Assembly (NCBI GenBank): GCA_036961355.1
Contig: JBALVL010000023.1
Coordinates: 1 to 64,000 of the forward strand
Source: Motiliproteus sp036961355
Lineage (GTDB): Bacteria; Pseudomonadota; Gammaproteobacteria; Pseudomonadales; Balneatricaceae
DNA length: 64,000 nucleotides
Direction of reading: 5' to 3'
In this document: in pieces, positions 27,001 through 36,139 of the stretch
Numbering within the stretch: the stretch's first letter is position 1
How the letters are laid out: the number at the start of each line of letters is the position of its first letter
Translations under genes and position numbers: made by a program
The notes under the pieces: generated by a model
The model's database searches: none
What the model was told of the DNA's origin: nothing
Seen by the model: the letters and a program-made list of their open reading frames with translations, nothing else

Positions 27001-28190
27001 GCGATCTGAAAATCCAGCTTCGCGATCAGGTTTTGAACGCGGTAAGCCAAGGCCAGCAGCTCAATATCATCGGTGGCGACAGCAAAAGTTTTATGGGCCG
27101 GGCCGCCAATGGTGAACCGCTGCGTGTCAGTGGCCATCAGGGCATCATCAGTTATCAACCGGTGGAGCTGGTACTGACCGCCCGTGCCGGTACACCGTTG
27201 CATGAAATCGAAGCGGCGTTGGCCGAGCACGATCAGATGCTGGCTTTTGAGCCACCGAAATTTGGCAGAGATTTTGCCTCAGGGGTTGATACACAGTGTG
27301 TTTCTAACAGCACATTAGGCGGTACGTTGGCGACCAATCAATCGGGCCCAGCGCGCCCCTGGTGTGGTTCGGTACGTGACCATGTACTGGGACTTGGCTT
27401 GATCAACGGCCGGGGTGAAAAGCTCAACTTTGGCGGGCAGGTGATGAAAAATGTCGCCGGTTACGACGTCTCACGCTTGCAGGCAGGCGCGATGGGTACC
27501 CTGGGGCTGATTACCGAGATCAGCCTAAAAGTGATGCCCAAACCGGCAGTGACCCAAACGCTGATCGAGCCGATGACGGTCGACCACGCGATTACCGTAA
27601 TGAACCAATACTCAGCCCAGTCTAAGCCGCTCAGCGGCGCCTGTTGGTACGGCGGTAGCCTGTACCTGCGCCTGTCCGGTGCCGGTTCGGCGGTGCAAGC
27701 CACCGTTAAACAATGGACAGCGCGAAGCGACGCCGAACTGATGGACCCGCAGAGCGCTGAACGTTTCTGGTGTCAGCTACGCGATCAGACGTTGCCGTTC
27801 TTTGGTACTAATTCTATAGATGCAGTTTCGACAGTTGCTGCCGATTCAGCAGCACTCGAGTCAGCCACAGCCTATCAAAGGGCGTTATGGCGTTTCTCGG
27901 TCAAGCCAACTGCTGACCAGCCGGAGGCAATCAACGGAGACTGGTTGATCGATTGGGGTGGCGCGCAACGCTGGCTTCGAACGATTTCGGCTGCGCAGCG
28001 GTCGATGGCGGAGATGGAGACGATGGCGGTGGCGATGGCAGGTCAGGTTAGTCTCTATCGCGGGGGTGATCGCAGCGACGAGGTGATGCATCGACAGACG
28101 TCGGCGTTGCAAGCGATTCAGCAACGGCTCAAGCGTTCGCTGGACCCGAGTCTGGTGTTTAACCTGGGACGACTGTATCGCTGGATGTAG
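26997..28190 (+). CDS. glcE: Glycolate oxidase subunit GlcE
   Basis: Second FAD-binding subunit of glycolate dehydrogenase, 397 aa. It shows the short FAD_binding_4 fold (GGDSKSFMGRA, TLGGTLATNQSGPARPW, and KNVAGYDVSRLQAGAMGTLG). It lies between glcD and glcF in the standard order and overlaps glcD by 4 bp. It is about 50 residues longer than E. coli GlcE. Confidence 0.94.
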   Translation: MSDLKIQLRDQVLNAVSQGQQLNIIGGDSKSFMGRAANGEPLRVSGHQGIISYQPVELVLTARAGTPLHEIEAALAEHDQMLAFEPPKFGRDFASGVDTQCVSNSTLGGTLATNQSGPARPWCGSVRDHVLGLGLINGRGEKLNFGGQVMKNVAGYDVSRLQAGAMGTLGLITEISLKVMPKPAVTQTLIEPMTVDHAITVMNQYSAQSKPLSGACWYGGSLYLRLSGAGSAVQATVKQWTARSDAELMDPQSAERFWCQLRDQTLPFFGTNSIDAVSTVAADSAALESATAYQRALWRFSVKPTADQPEAINGDWLIDWGGAQRWLRTISAAQRSMAEMETMAVAMAGQVSLYRGGDRSDEVMHRQTSALQAIQQRLKRSLDPSLVFNLGRLYRWM

Positions 28191-28233
28191 CACGCTGTTT
28201 ATAACTGACTGGATGTAACAGGACCTCTATTCG

Positions 28234-29499
28234 ATGCAGACCAATCTGATTCAGACCTATCAAGCCAGCGCCGAAGGCCGCGAAGCCGAAGCGATCTTAC
28301 GCAGTTGTGTTCATTGCGGTTTTTGCACCGCCACCTGCCCAACCTATCTGGAACTCAACGATGAACGTGATGGACCGCGCGGCCGAATTTACCTGATCAA
28401 ACAATTGCTCGAAGGGGGTGAGGTCACTGAGAAAACCCGAACCCATCTCGATCGTTGTCTGACCTGTAGAAGCTGCGAGACCACCTGTCCGTCGGGGGTG
28501 AAGTACGGGCGCTTGCTCGATATTGGTCGTGGCCTGCTGGAGCAACAGCTTCCCCGCTCTAAGCAGCAGCGCTTCCTTCGCTGGGGGCTGCGGCAGGTAT
28601 TGCCGTACCGATACCGTTTTGCCGCGTTATTGTGGCTAGGGCAGTTGGTACAGCCGCTGTTACCCGCCCGTATAAAAGCCAGCGTTCCGGTCAAGCAGCG
28701 TCCTGTTTGCACGCCATCCGCCAAAGCGCAGCCGAAACGGTTATCGTCGCCCTGGCCGAGCAATAGCCATCCTCGGGTGATGCTGACTCTGGCAGGTTGT
28801 GCGCAACCCTCAGCGACCCCTAATACTCAGGCCGCAGCTTCGCGGGTGTTGGATAAATTGGGCATCAGCCTGCTTGAAGCCCCCGATGCCGGTTGTTGTG
28901 GAGCTGTCAGCTACCATCTGTCGGCGCACGATGAGGGGCTGGGGTTTATGCGCCGTAATATCGATGCCTGGTGGCCGGCGGTTGAAGCCGGTGTCGAGGC
29001 GCTTGTGATCAGTGCCTCGGGTTGCGGTGCGATGGTGAAAGAGTATGGCGAGCTGTTAAAGGATGACCCGACCTACGCCGCCAAGGCGCTCAGAATTAGC
29101 CAGCTGTCGTGTGACCTGGCCGAAGTGTTGGTAAAGGAAGACCTGACTCGGCTCAAGCTGGGTAGTGGCTCTAAAAACAGCCCTGGCAAGACCGCCTTCC
29201 ATTGTCCATGCACCTTGCAACACGCGCTTAAACTCAGTGGTGTGGTTGAGCAGGTCCTAACAAATGCCGGTATTGAACTGGCAAAAACCACACAGAACCA
29301 CCTATGCTGTGGCTCAGCCGGAACCTATTCGATCCTGCAACCCGAGCTGAGCCAGCAGTTGCTGGGTAATAAGCTCACTGCGCTGACAGGTGATCAGCCT
29401 GAACGTATCGTCACCGCCAATGTCGGCTGTCAGCTTCATCTTTCGAGCAAGGCGCAGTTACCGGTACAGCACTGGATTGAACTGTTGGATCGGACGTAA
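28234..29499 (+). CDS. glcF: Glycolate oxidase iron-sulfur subunit GlcF
   Basis: Electron-transfer subunit of glycolate dehydrogenase, 421 aa. Two 4Fe-4S motifs occur near the N-terminus: CVHCGFCTATCP and CLTCRSCETTCP. Two CCG-type cysteine-rich domains follow (DAGCCGAVSYH, NHLCCGSAGTY), as in heterodisulfide-reductase-like proteins. It completes the glcDEF operon, so this organism can feed on glycolate. No glcC regulator or permease is adjacent. Confidence 0.95.
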   Translation: MQTNLIQTYQASAEGREAEAILRSCVHCGFCTATCPTYLELNDERDGPRGRIYLIKQLLEGGEVTEKTRTHLDRCLTCRSCETTCPSGVKYGRLLDIGRGLLEQQLPRSKQQRFLRWGLRQVLPYRYRFAALLWLGQLVQPLLPARIKASVPVKQRPVCTPSAKAQPKRLSSPWPSNSHPRVMLTLAGCAQPSATPNTQAAASRVLDKLGISLLEAPDAGCCGAVSYHLSAHDEGLGFMRRNIDAWWPAVEAGVEALVISASGCGAMVKEYGELLKDDPTYAAKALRISQLSCDLAEVLVKEDLTRLKLGSGSKNSPGKTAFHCPCTLQHALKLSGVVEQVLTNAGIELAKTTQNHLCCGSAGTYSILQPELSQQLLGNKLTALTGDQPERIVTANVGCQLHLSSKAQLPVQHWIELLDRT

Positions 29500-29663
29500 C
29501 GGTGGACTGGATATATGAGATTGGCATCTCGTGGTTGTGCGCGTGACTTCCAAAAGTATCGCTAAACACTTAGCCAAGGCATGCAGGGTGAATGCGGGGT
29601 AAGCTATGCTGTTACTATAATTAATCTTGTGTTTACTAATATAGTGATTGACTGGGGGCTGTC

Positions 29664-30497
29664 ATGGTTACCACATTCAGATCCACAATATTGGCAATTT
29701 CGCTGTTATTGAGTAGCAGTTTGGTCACCGCAGGTGTGATCTACACGCAACCGGTGACAAGCTTAAATGATGATTCTATTACGCATCTCATCAACAGCGT
29801 GATACTCAACCCCGGCGATCGATTACAGGGTGTCTTCGAAATCAGTTCTACCAACGGCGGAGCTATAGCGCCAACGGAGCTGACGGGTATTTACGATATC
29901 ACGGTGCTTAGCAAAGTTTCAGATGGTGGGACGGGATTCGATTATACCTTCGGCCCTAGCAGTGGTGGCCTATTCTCCAGCGGTACCATGATTCGGTTTT
30001 ATGAAGATGTCAGCAACGATCTTGATTTGACAGGCTCGACTAACTGTTCGTCCCCTACCGACTGTTTATCTAAAGCTGGCTTCGGAGGTACCGGTTATCT
30101 ATCGCTGGGCTTTTCGGGTGATACTGATGAGTTCTGGGCCGCTAACCTGGTGGATCTAACCACGGCTGAGATACTGGCTTTACCGAGTACGACAGTCGTT
30201 GGCTCCTTTTCTAACGCGCTTAGCATTCTGGAAAATAATACCGGTGTCTCTTTCGGAAGTCTGGATTGCCCCCTATGCACTGGCGACGGCGAGATTGACT
30301 GGTTGGCCTCTGGTACTTTCCTAGGAGGAGGCTCGCTAACCAATGGTTTTTTTGCCCGAGGGGATATGACGGGCTTTTTAGCACCGATACCTGAACCCGG
30401 CAGTATGAGCTTGTTGCTAGCAGCATTGCTAGGGTTGTTCGCCGTAGGGTTTTGTCGCACTCAAGAGAGCATTACTGGTAAAAACAGCGCTGTATAG
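29664..30497 (+). CDS. PEP-CTERM sorted exported protein
   Basis: A 277-aa protein with an N-terminal signal peptide (LAISLLLSSSLVTAG), a beta-rich Ser/Gly/Thr body, and a C-terminal PEP-CTERM tripartite signal: PIPEPG, then hydrophobic SMSLLLAALLGLFAVGF, then basic CR. Such proteins are cut and anchored by exosortase, which must be encoded elsewhere. The body has six Cys, including CPLC. The function is unknown. Its 3' end overlaps the 3' end of lrgB on the other strand by 37 bp. Confidence 0.8.
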   Translation: MVTTFRSTILAISLLLSSSLVTAGVIYTQPVTSLNDDSITHLINSVILNPGDRLQGVFEISSTNGGAIAPTELTGIYDITVLSKVSDGGTGFDYTFGPSSGGLFSSGTMIRFYEDVSNDLDLTGSTNCSSPTDCLSKAGFGGTGYLSLGFSGDTDEFWAANLVDLTTAEILALPSTTVVGSFSNALSILENNTGVSFGSLDCPLCTGDGEIDWLASGTFLGGGSLTNGFFARGDMTGFLAPIPEPGSMSLLLAALLGLFAVGFCRTQESITGKNSAV

Positions 30498-31192
30498 GCA
30501 CCGGTCAACCCCATCGATAAGCTGGCGAACGCACCGGTTCGAGGACTGATTTCAAACGCCCGGGCGGTGGCGATACCGTGGCCATTGAGTCCCATCACAA
30601 ACCCCAGCACCCGTTCATCATGACAATTAAGCCAGCGGCATAACATTGGCGCGAACACCGACCCGATGATCCCAGTGATAGCGACAATACCCACCGTCAA
30701 ACTACCGATACCGCCGAGGACTTCTGCCAGACTGACCGCGATGGGCGCGGTCACCGATTTGGGCGCCAACGAGATCAATATATCATTTTCAGCGCCGAGT
30801 CCCCAGCCGATTAGGACTGCCAACCCGGCGGCTAGCGGGGCACCGATCAGCAAGGTGATCGTGACCGGTACAAACAACGCCCGGATATGGTGGAATTGCA
30901 GAAACAGCGGAATGGCCAGCGCCACAGTCGCAGGTCCGAGCAAGAAGCTAAGCCACTTGGCTCCGGCGTAATATTGGGGGTAATCGATTGGCAGCAACCA
31001 CACAGCGGCGACCAATAACAGACCGCCTGAGACGATAGGGGGCAGCCAGGCGGGATGGTTGAGCCGGTTAAATAGGGCTACACCCAGTTGAAAGGCGACC
31101 AGCGTCATCGCGACTGGCAGTAGCGGGGTTTGCGCAAGGTGCTCGACTAGGCCATTGAGGCTCTGCAGGCTTTGGCTAAGTACTTCGTTCAT
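30461..31192 (-). CDS. lrgB: LrgB/CidB family inner-membrane protein
   Basis: A 243-aa integral membrane protein with several hydrophobic helices. The family motif region is PKSVTAPIAVSLAEVLGG, and HGIATARAFE lies near the end. It pairs with the LrgA protein encoded just upstream; the family modulates murein hydrolase export and cell lysis, and plant and bacterial homologues transport glycolate or pyruvate. ATG 31192 is chosen; a GTG at 31195 is adjacent. The stop of lrgA overlaps the start. Confidence 0.9.
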   Translation of the reverse strand: MNEVLSQSLQSLNGLVEHLAQTPLLPVAMTLVAFQLGVALFNRLNHPAWLPPIVSGGLLLVAAVWLLPIDYPQYYAGAKWLSFLLGPATVALAIPLFLQFHHIRALFVPVTITLLIGAPLAAGLAVLIGWGLGAENDILISLAPKSVTAPIAVSLAEVLGGIGSLTVGIVAITGIIGSVFAPMLCRWLNCHDERVLGFVMGLNGHGIATARAFEISPRTGAFASLSMGLTGAYTALFLPVMLS

Positions 31193-31554
31193 CACCTCTC
31201 ACCCGCTTGATCTGCTGTTGTCGGGCGGGTTAATCGTTTCATAATCAGGATGCAGATCACCATGCTCAGTAGCGTGCCTATCAGCACTGCGCTGAGTACT
31301 GGCAGCCACTGCCCCTCCATCCGCTCACCGAGAAAGAACAGGCCTATACCGCCGGGGAGCAGTAACAGTGACAGTTGCGCGATCAAGGTCTGACTGGTGC
31401 GCTCCAGCTCCAGGCTGACACTCTGACGTAGCATCAGCCAGGCAAACAGTAACAACATGCCGAGCACGCTGCCGCTAACCGGTATCTGCGTCATAAATTG
31501 CAGACTTTCGCCCAGGATCCAAAACAGTAATATTTGCGTAAAACCACGAATCAT
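31192..31554 (-). CDS. lrgA: LrgA/CidA family holin-like protein
   Basis: A 120-aa protein with four predicted hydrophobic helices and the family signature FMTQIPVSGSVLGMLLLF. ATG 31554 is chosen because AGGA lies 6 bp upstream; a longer frame from 31596 would add 14 unsupported residues. It is co-transcribed with lrgB. Given homologues that carry glycolate or pyruvate, its position near glcDEF may be functional, but the strands differ and this is inference. Confidence 0.88.
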   Translation of the reverse strand: MIRGFTQILLFWILGESLQFMTQIPVSGSVLGMLLLFAWLMLRQSVSLELERTSQTLIAQLSLLLLPGGIGLFFLGERMEGQWLPVLSAVLIGTLLSMVICILIMKRLTRPTTADQAGER

Positions 31555-31761
31555 GACGGGTCCTGTTGTCGGTGATAGATTGGGCGACGATGGCAAGTTA
31601 AAATTGATGCGCGCGATGCTAGAGCCTGATTGCGGTTAACTCAAGTCGATTTCGCGAGGAAGGACTGAAGTTGGCCGTCTCCGTTGGTTGAATTGCCAAT
31701 TAAACACGCAATCGGTAAAGTTGGCCGCGATTCACAGCCCGATCCGTTGTCAGAGTTAATT

Positions 31762-32889
31762 ATGCCTGTACCTATGTCCGCACAGACCCCACTAGAGCGC
31801 TACCGTTGCGATCTGGATCGCGATGATTTCCATTATGATTCGTCGCAGGAAAATGCGGTTAAAAACCTGCAACGACTGTACGACGACCTGCTGCGGAGGC
31901 GGAATCAGCCACAGCCCAAACTTATTCAGCGGTTAGGCCAGCGGTTTAAGAAAACCAAAGTGGTTCCGGTACAGGGGGTCTACTTCTGGGGTGGTGTGGG
32001 GCGCGGTAAAACCTATCTGATGGATGTGTTCTACGATAGCCTGCCGTTCTCGACCAAGATGCGGACCCACTTTCACCGTTTCATGCAGCGGGTTCACGCC
32101 GAACTGACGATGCTCGAAGGTGAAAAGAACCCACTCGATCGGGTCGCAGGTAAGCTCGCTTCTGAGGCCGAGGTAATCTGCTTCGACGAGTTTTTTGTTT
32201 CCGATATCACCGATGCGATGATCTTGGGCGGTTTGATGGAGAAGCTGTTCGGCCATGGTGTGGTGTTGGTGGCAACGTCAAATATCATTCCGGACCGTTT
32301 ATACGAGAATGGCTTGCAGCGGGCGCGTTTCCTGCCGGCTATCGCCATGCTTAATCGGTATACCGACGTGGTTAATGTGGATAGCGGTGTCGATTACCGT
32401 TTACGGGCGTTGGAGCAGGCCGAGCTGTATCACCATCCACTCGATAGCACCGCCGATACCAGCCTCAATAGCAGTTTTGAAAGTCTGGCCCCCGATCTGG
32501 CTGCTGCACAAACCGGTCTGTTGTTGGAGGTGAATGGGCGGCCGATTCATACTCGCCGAAGCTGCGACGATGTAGTTTGGTTCGAGTTTGACGCCCTTTG
32601 CGACGGCCCTCGCTCGCAGAATGATTACATCGAATTGGCCAAACTCTACCATGCAGTGCTTATCGCCAACGTGCCGCAACTGGGTAACGATCTTGATGAC
32701 CAGGCGCGCCGTTTTATCAATCTTGTCGATGAGTTCTACGACTGCGGCGTCAAGCTGATCTTGTCAGCAGCCGTGCCGCTACCTGAGCTGTATGCCGGTG
32801 GCCAGCTTGAGTTCCAGTTCGAACGCACCACCAGTCGGTTGTTAGAGATGCAATCACACGAGTATCTGGCCCGCGAGCATAAGGCTTAG
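31762..32889 (+). CDS. zapE: Cell division ATPase ZapE (AFG1-like)
   Basis: P-loop ATPase of the AFG1/ZapE family, which in E. coli associates with the Z ring under stress. Walker A is GGVGRGKTYLMD, Walker B is VICFDEFFVSDI, and the LVATSNIIPDRLYENGLQR segment is diagnostic. ATG 31762 gives 375 aa, the E. coli length; the open frame begins at 31684 and another ATG lies at 31774. No good ribosome binding site decides the start. A terminator follows. Confidence 0.92.
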   Translation: MPVPMSAQTPLERYRCDLDRDDFHYDSSQENAVKNLQRLYDDLLRRRNQPQPKLIQRLGQRFKKTKVVPVQGVYFWGGVGRGKTYLMDVFYDSLPFSTKMRTHFHRFMQRVHAELTMLEGEKNPLDRVAGKLASEAEVICFDEFFVSDITDAMILGGLMEKLFGHGVVLVATSNIIPDRLYENGLQRARFLPAIAMLNRYTDVVNVDSGVDYRLRALEQAELYHHPLDSTADTSLNSSFESLAPDLAAAQTGLLLEVNGRPIHTRRSCDDVVWFEFDALCDGPRSQNDYIELAKLYHAVLIANVPQLGNDLDDQARRFINLVDEFYDCGVKLILSAAVPLPELYAGGQLEFQFERTTSRLLEMQSHEYLAREHKA

Positions 32890-32951
32890 CGGTTTGTTGG
32901 CGTAGCCTCTTTCTGAATAGATCATTGATTGTTTTACTAGAACACCCCTAG

Positions 32952-32978
32952 AGGTCGCGTATCACGCGGCCTTTTTTA
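32952..32978 (+). terminator. Rho-independent terminator of zapE
   Basis: A 9-bp stem with one T-G pair (32952-32960 with 32964-32972), loop ATC, followed by T6. Confidence 0.8.
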
Positions 32979-33321
32979 TTGCGTACTCCGCTGCGCGATG
33001 TCTCCGTCATTTCATATTCATTATTAGAAGTCCGCACCGGTGGCGTTTTCCCGGTTGTTATCTGCGTAAATTACTACCAAGGAACTAGTTTTTGCGCGCC
33101 AAAGTATCATTCAGCAATGGTGGGTTGATTCGTATTATATCTGGGAAATCTATGTTTGCGCTGACGCAGGGGTTGCAAGCTGTGGCACCGATGAGCTCAC
33201 GCAATTGTTGTTTTGGTCTATGGTTTAAGGCTTGGCTTATACATGGGTATTGTTGCTCGGCTGGGCTGTCTGATCAGGACAGAGCAGGAACGCTAATCAC
33301 TAAAAACAAGAAGGTACCGAT
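32979..33321. promoter_or_regulatory. Upstream region of exaC
   Basis: These 343 bp carry no convincing gene; a 77-aa frame at 33092-33325 lacks a ribosome binding site and coding character. AAGAAGG lies just before the exaC ATG. Control elements of the aldehyde dehydrogenase presumably lie here, but no clear motif was recognised. Confidence 0.4.
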
Positions 33322-34842
33322 ATGATCTACGCAAATCCAGGCTCAGCAGGAGCCGTTGTCTCTTTTGAACAGCGCTACGGTAACTACATTGGCGGTGAGT
33401 TTGTTGCCCCGGTTGAGGGTAACTACTTCACCAATACCTCACCTGTCACCGGCGAAGTGATCGCAGAAGTTGCACGCTCCACCTCGGCTGATATCGAAAA
33501 GGCGCTGGACGCCGCTCATGCAGCGAAAGTGGCTTGGGGTAAAACCTCAGCGACTGAGCGTTCCCTTGTCCTGCTTAAGATTGCCGACCGTATCGAAGCC
33601 AATCTTGAGATGCTGGCCGTTGCTGAAACGTGGGATAACGGTAAGTCGGTCCGTGAAACACTGGCGGCTGACGTACCTTTGGCGGCGGATCACTTCCGTT
33701 ATTACGCAGGCTGTATCCGTGCTCAGGAAGGCACCTCTGCCGAAATCGATGAAAACACTGCTGCTTACCACTTCCATGAGCCGCTGGGTGTTGTCGGCCA
33801 GATTATCCCGTGGAACTTCCCGCTGCTGATGGCAGCTTGGAAGCTGGCTCCTGCACTGGTTACCGGTAACTGCGTTATCCTCAAGCCTGCCGAGCAGACC
33901 CCGATGTCGATCATTAAGTTGATGGAAGTGATCGGCGATCTGTTGCCACCAGGTGTTCTGAACGTGGTTCAGGGATACGGTGAAGAAGCCGGTCAGGCAC
34001 TGGCCACCAGCAAGCGTATCGCCAAGATCGCCTTTACCGGATCAACGCCGGTGGGTAGTCACATCCTTAAGTGTGCTGCTGAGAACATCATCCCTTCCAC
34101 CGTTGAGTTGGGTGGTAAGTCGCCAAACGTCTACTTCGAAGATGTGATGAACTTTGAAGATGATTACCTGAGCAAGTGTGTCGAAGGTGCGGTGTTGGCC
34201 TTCTTCAACCAGGGTGAAGTTTGTACCTGTCCTTCACGCCTACTGGTTCAGGAGTCTATCTCTAAAGACTTCACTCAGATGGTGATCGAGCGAGCTGCGA
34301 AGATCGTTCGTGGTAACCCGCTTGATACTGAAACCATGGTAGGTGCACAAGCGTCTCAAGAGCAGTTTGAGCGGATCATGAGCTACATGGAGATCGGTAA
34401 GCAGGAAGGTGCTGAGGTTCTTATCGGTGGCAACGCGGCCAAGATGAGTGATGCTTTGGGCGGCGGTTATTACGTCGAGCCTACCATCTTCAAGGGTGAC
34501 AACTCGATGCGTGTATTCCAGGAAGAAATTTTTGGACCGGTTGTCAGCTTGACCACCTTTAAGGACGAGGCCGATGCACTGGCGATCGCCAACGACACTC
34601 AGTTTGGTTTGGGTGCAGGTTTGTGGACCCGTGATATCAACCGTGCCTACCGCATGGGGCGTGGTATCGAAGCCGGTCGCGTATGGACCAACTGCTACCA
34701 TCACTATCCCGCACACGCCGCTTTCGGTGGTTACAAGAAGTCAGGCGTCGGTCGTGAGACCCACAAGATGATGATGGATCACTACCAGCAGACCAAGAAC
34801 CTGTTGATCAGCTACAGCACTAGCCCGCTTGGATTCTTCTAA
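33322..34842 (+). CDS. exaC: NAD-dependent acetaldehyde dehydrogenase (ExaC-type)
   Basis: Oxidises acetaldehyde or other short aldehydes to acids downstream of PQQ-dependent alcohol dehydrogenase. The 506-aa ALDH has IIPWNFPLLMAAWKLAPAL (cofactor binding), GSTPVGSHI, the active-site Glu in VELGGKSPN, the catalytic Cys in FFNQGEVCTCPSR, and EEIFGPVVS. The whole length and the C-terminal KNLLISYSTSPLGFF are typical of ExaC/AldB-type enzymes. The gene looks codon-optimised, suggesting high expression. Its place beside pqq genes supports the ethanol-oxidation role. Two hairpins follow. Confidence 0.93.
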   Translation: MIYANPGSAGAVVSFEQRYGNYIGGEFVAPVEGNYFTNTSPVTGEVIAEVARSTSADIEKALDAAHAAKVAWGKTSATERSLVLLKIADRIEANLEMLAVAETWDNGKSVRETLAADVPLAADHFRYYAGCIRAQEGTSAEIDENTAAYHFHEPLGVVGQIIPWNFPLLMAAWKLAPALVTGNCVILKPAEQTPMSIIKLMEVIGDLLPPGVLNVVQGYGEEAGQALATSKRIAKIAFTGSTPVGSHILKCAAENIIPSTVELGGKSPNVYFEDVMNFEDDYLSKCVEGAVLAFFNQGEVCTCPSRLLVQESISKDFTQMVIERAAKIVRGNPLDTETMVGAQASQEQFERIMSYMEIGKQEGAEVLIGGNAAKMSDALGGGYYVEPTIFKGDNSMRVFQEEIFGPVVSLTTFKDEADALAIANDTQFGLGAGLWTRDINRAYRMGRGIEAGRVWTNCYHHYPAHAAFGGYKKSGVGRETHKMMMDHYQQTKNLLISYSTSPLGFF

Positions 34843-34869
34843 GCCGCATTTTGAATAGTGCGAATTAGC

Positions 34870-34897
34870 GGCCTGGCGGCTTCGATAGCGCCAGGCC
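34870..34897 (+). terminator. First hairpin downstream of exaC
   Basis: A 9-bp GC-rich stem (34870-34878 with 34889-34897) has a 10-nt loop and no T tract. It may stabilise the exaC message ahead of the terminator proper. Confidence 0.45.
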
Positions 34898-34940
34898 TGC
34901 TATGTTCTAGGTGAATAAATTTCGACGAATGATTACCACA

Positions 34941-34968
34941 CCCCGGCCGCAAGGCCGGGGTTTTTTTT
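34941..34968 (+). terminator. Strong terminator of exaC
   Basis: An 8-bp all-GC stem (34941-34948 with 34953-34960), loop GCAA, followed by T8. Confidence 0.93.
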
Positions 34969-34999
34969 GCTCTGTCTGAGTCATCTGTTGAAGCAGGAT

Positions 35000-36139
35000 T
35001 TAATTCGTATGGGGGTAGTCTGGCTTACGATCTTGAAATGACAGAATAGAAGAGTTCTGAATCACGCCGTCATCAATATTGATCGCCTGTCGAATCGTCT
35101 CATCTTTTTGCCAGCTATCACGGCCCGCCAGTACCGTCGGTAAATAAACAATGAGAGCGGCTGAAATTGATCGTGTGGCACTTTCCCAAAGATAGCTGGG
35201 TGTGTGATCCACGGCGTAATAATCGGTGCTTTCATATTTAAACATCGGGTTTTTGAATGTGGTTGGTTTGGCAAAAAAGAATCCCATTCCTTCATCGCAA
35301 CTCACATCAACAATCAGGCTATTGGACTTAAGGCATGCGCTTTCTTCTTCGGTGACGAAATCGATAGGGTTTTCTGTGTCTTGATAGGTTCCGTTGACGA
35401 TAATATCTGCTTCAGCAATCAGATCTGTCAGCGGTCGAATGCTTCCATCGTGTTCGACTACGACCATGCGTGCCTCACCTTCGTTACCCGATCGAATTCT
35501 GACATAGTTACAATCGAGCACCTCTTCACGCACCTCATGATCAGGGCGCTGAATGCAGATGGTGATATCTCTAAAGCCATGTGCCTTGAGCGCGTATATC
35601 GCACCACGGCTGACGGCACCAAATCCGAATATAATGGTTTTGCGTTGATTGCCGTAATGGCCATCGATACCTTTGAGTTGCAAAGCATGGAGGACGCCGC
35701 AATAGCCTGCCATTTCGTTATTCTTATAGAACGTATGGCGACCAACCTGGCCGTTGGGAGACCAGATAAACATATCCTCAAAGGCGATAAGCGTCTGCTT
35801 GCGGTCGATTGCAGCCTGGGTAATATCCCGTTGCTGCACACAATGCACATATCCCCAAAGTATCCCGCCTTCGCGAAGTTCCTGTAGGTCAGCCAAGACC
35901 GGTTTGTTAATAATAACGGTGCCTATGTCGGCAAGTAACTCGTGGCGTGTGGCAATGCCGCCTGTCAGAGCCGCAATTTCCGAATCTGTGACACCGAAGG
36001 GTGCGCCATAACCTTCCTCAAATACCAACTGGCGACGAAGGGCTTCAGGAATGCGCAGCAAATGTTCTGGATGGATGGGAAACCGTCGTTCATCCTCTTT
36101 TTTTGAAGTCCCAATGACTCCCACTAATGATCTATTCAT
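35000..36139 (-). CDS. Alanine dehydrogenase / N5-(carboxyethyl)ornithine synthase-like oxidoreductase
   Basis: NAD(P)-binding enzyme of 379 aa in the alanine dehydrogenase/transhydrogenase superfamily. The N-terminal substrate domain begins VGVIGTSKKEDERRFPIHP and contains VIINKPVL (conserved Lys). The Rossmann motif is IFGFGAVSRGAIYALKAHG. The last third (LIVDVSCDEGMG, DHTPSYLWESATRSIS) is typical of the superfamily. It most resembles N5-(carboxyethyl)ornithine synthases, which reductively join pyruvate to a side-chain amine, but is longer than the lactococcal enzyme; a different amino or oxo acid partner is possible. The AAGGAG site before ATG 36139 is strong. It points away from pqqA in its own transcript. 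Confidence 0.75.
   Translation of the reverse strand: MNRSLVGVIGTSKKEDERRFPIHPEHLLRIPEALRRQLVFEEGYGAPFGVTDSEIAALTGGIATRHELLADIGTVIINKPVLADLQELREGGILWGYVHCVQQRDITQAAIDRKQTLIAFEDMFIWSPNGQVGRHTFYKNNEMAGYCGVLHALQLKGIDGHYGNQRKTIIFGFGAVSRGAIYALKAHGFRDITICIQRPDHEVREEVLDCNYVRIRSGNEGEARMVVVEHDGSIRPLTDLIAEADIIVNGTYQDTENPIDFVTEEESACLKSNSLIVDVSCDEGMGFFFAKPTTFKNPMFKYESTDYYAVDHTPSYLWESATRSISAALIVYLPTVLAGRDSWQKDETIRQAINIDDGVIQNSSILSFQDRKPDYPHTN

Noticed and set aside
33092..33325. 77-aa frame before exaC
   Set aside because: No ribosome binding site or coding bias is seen; it overlaps the exaC start and likely promoter region.
35204..35887. 227-aa open frame on the plus strand
   Set aside because: It lies fully antisense to the alanine-dehydrogenase-like gene, has no ribosome binding site and no family look.
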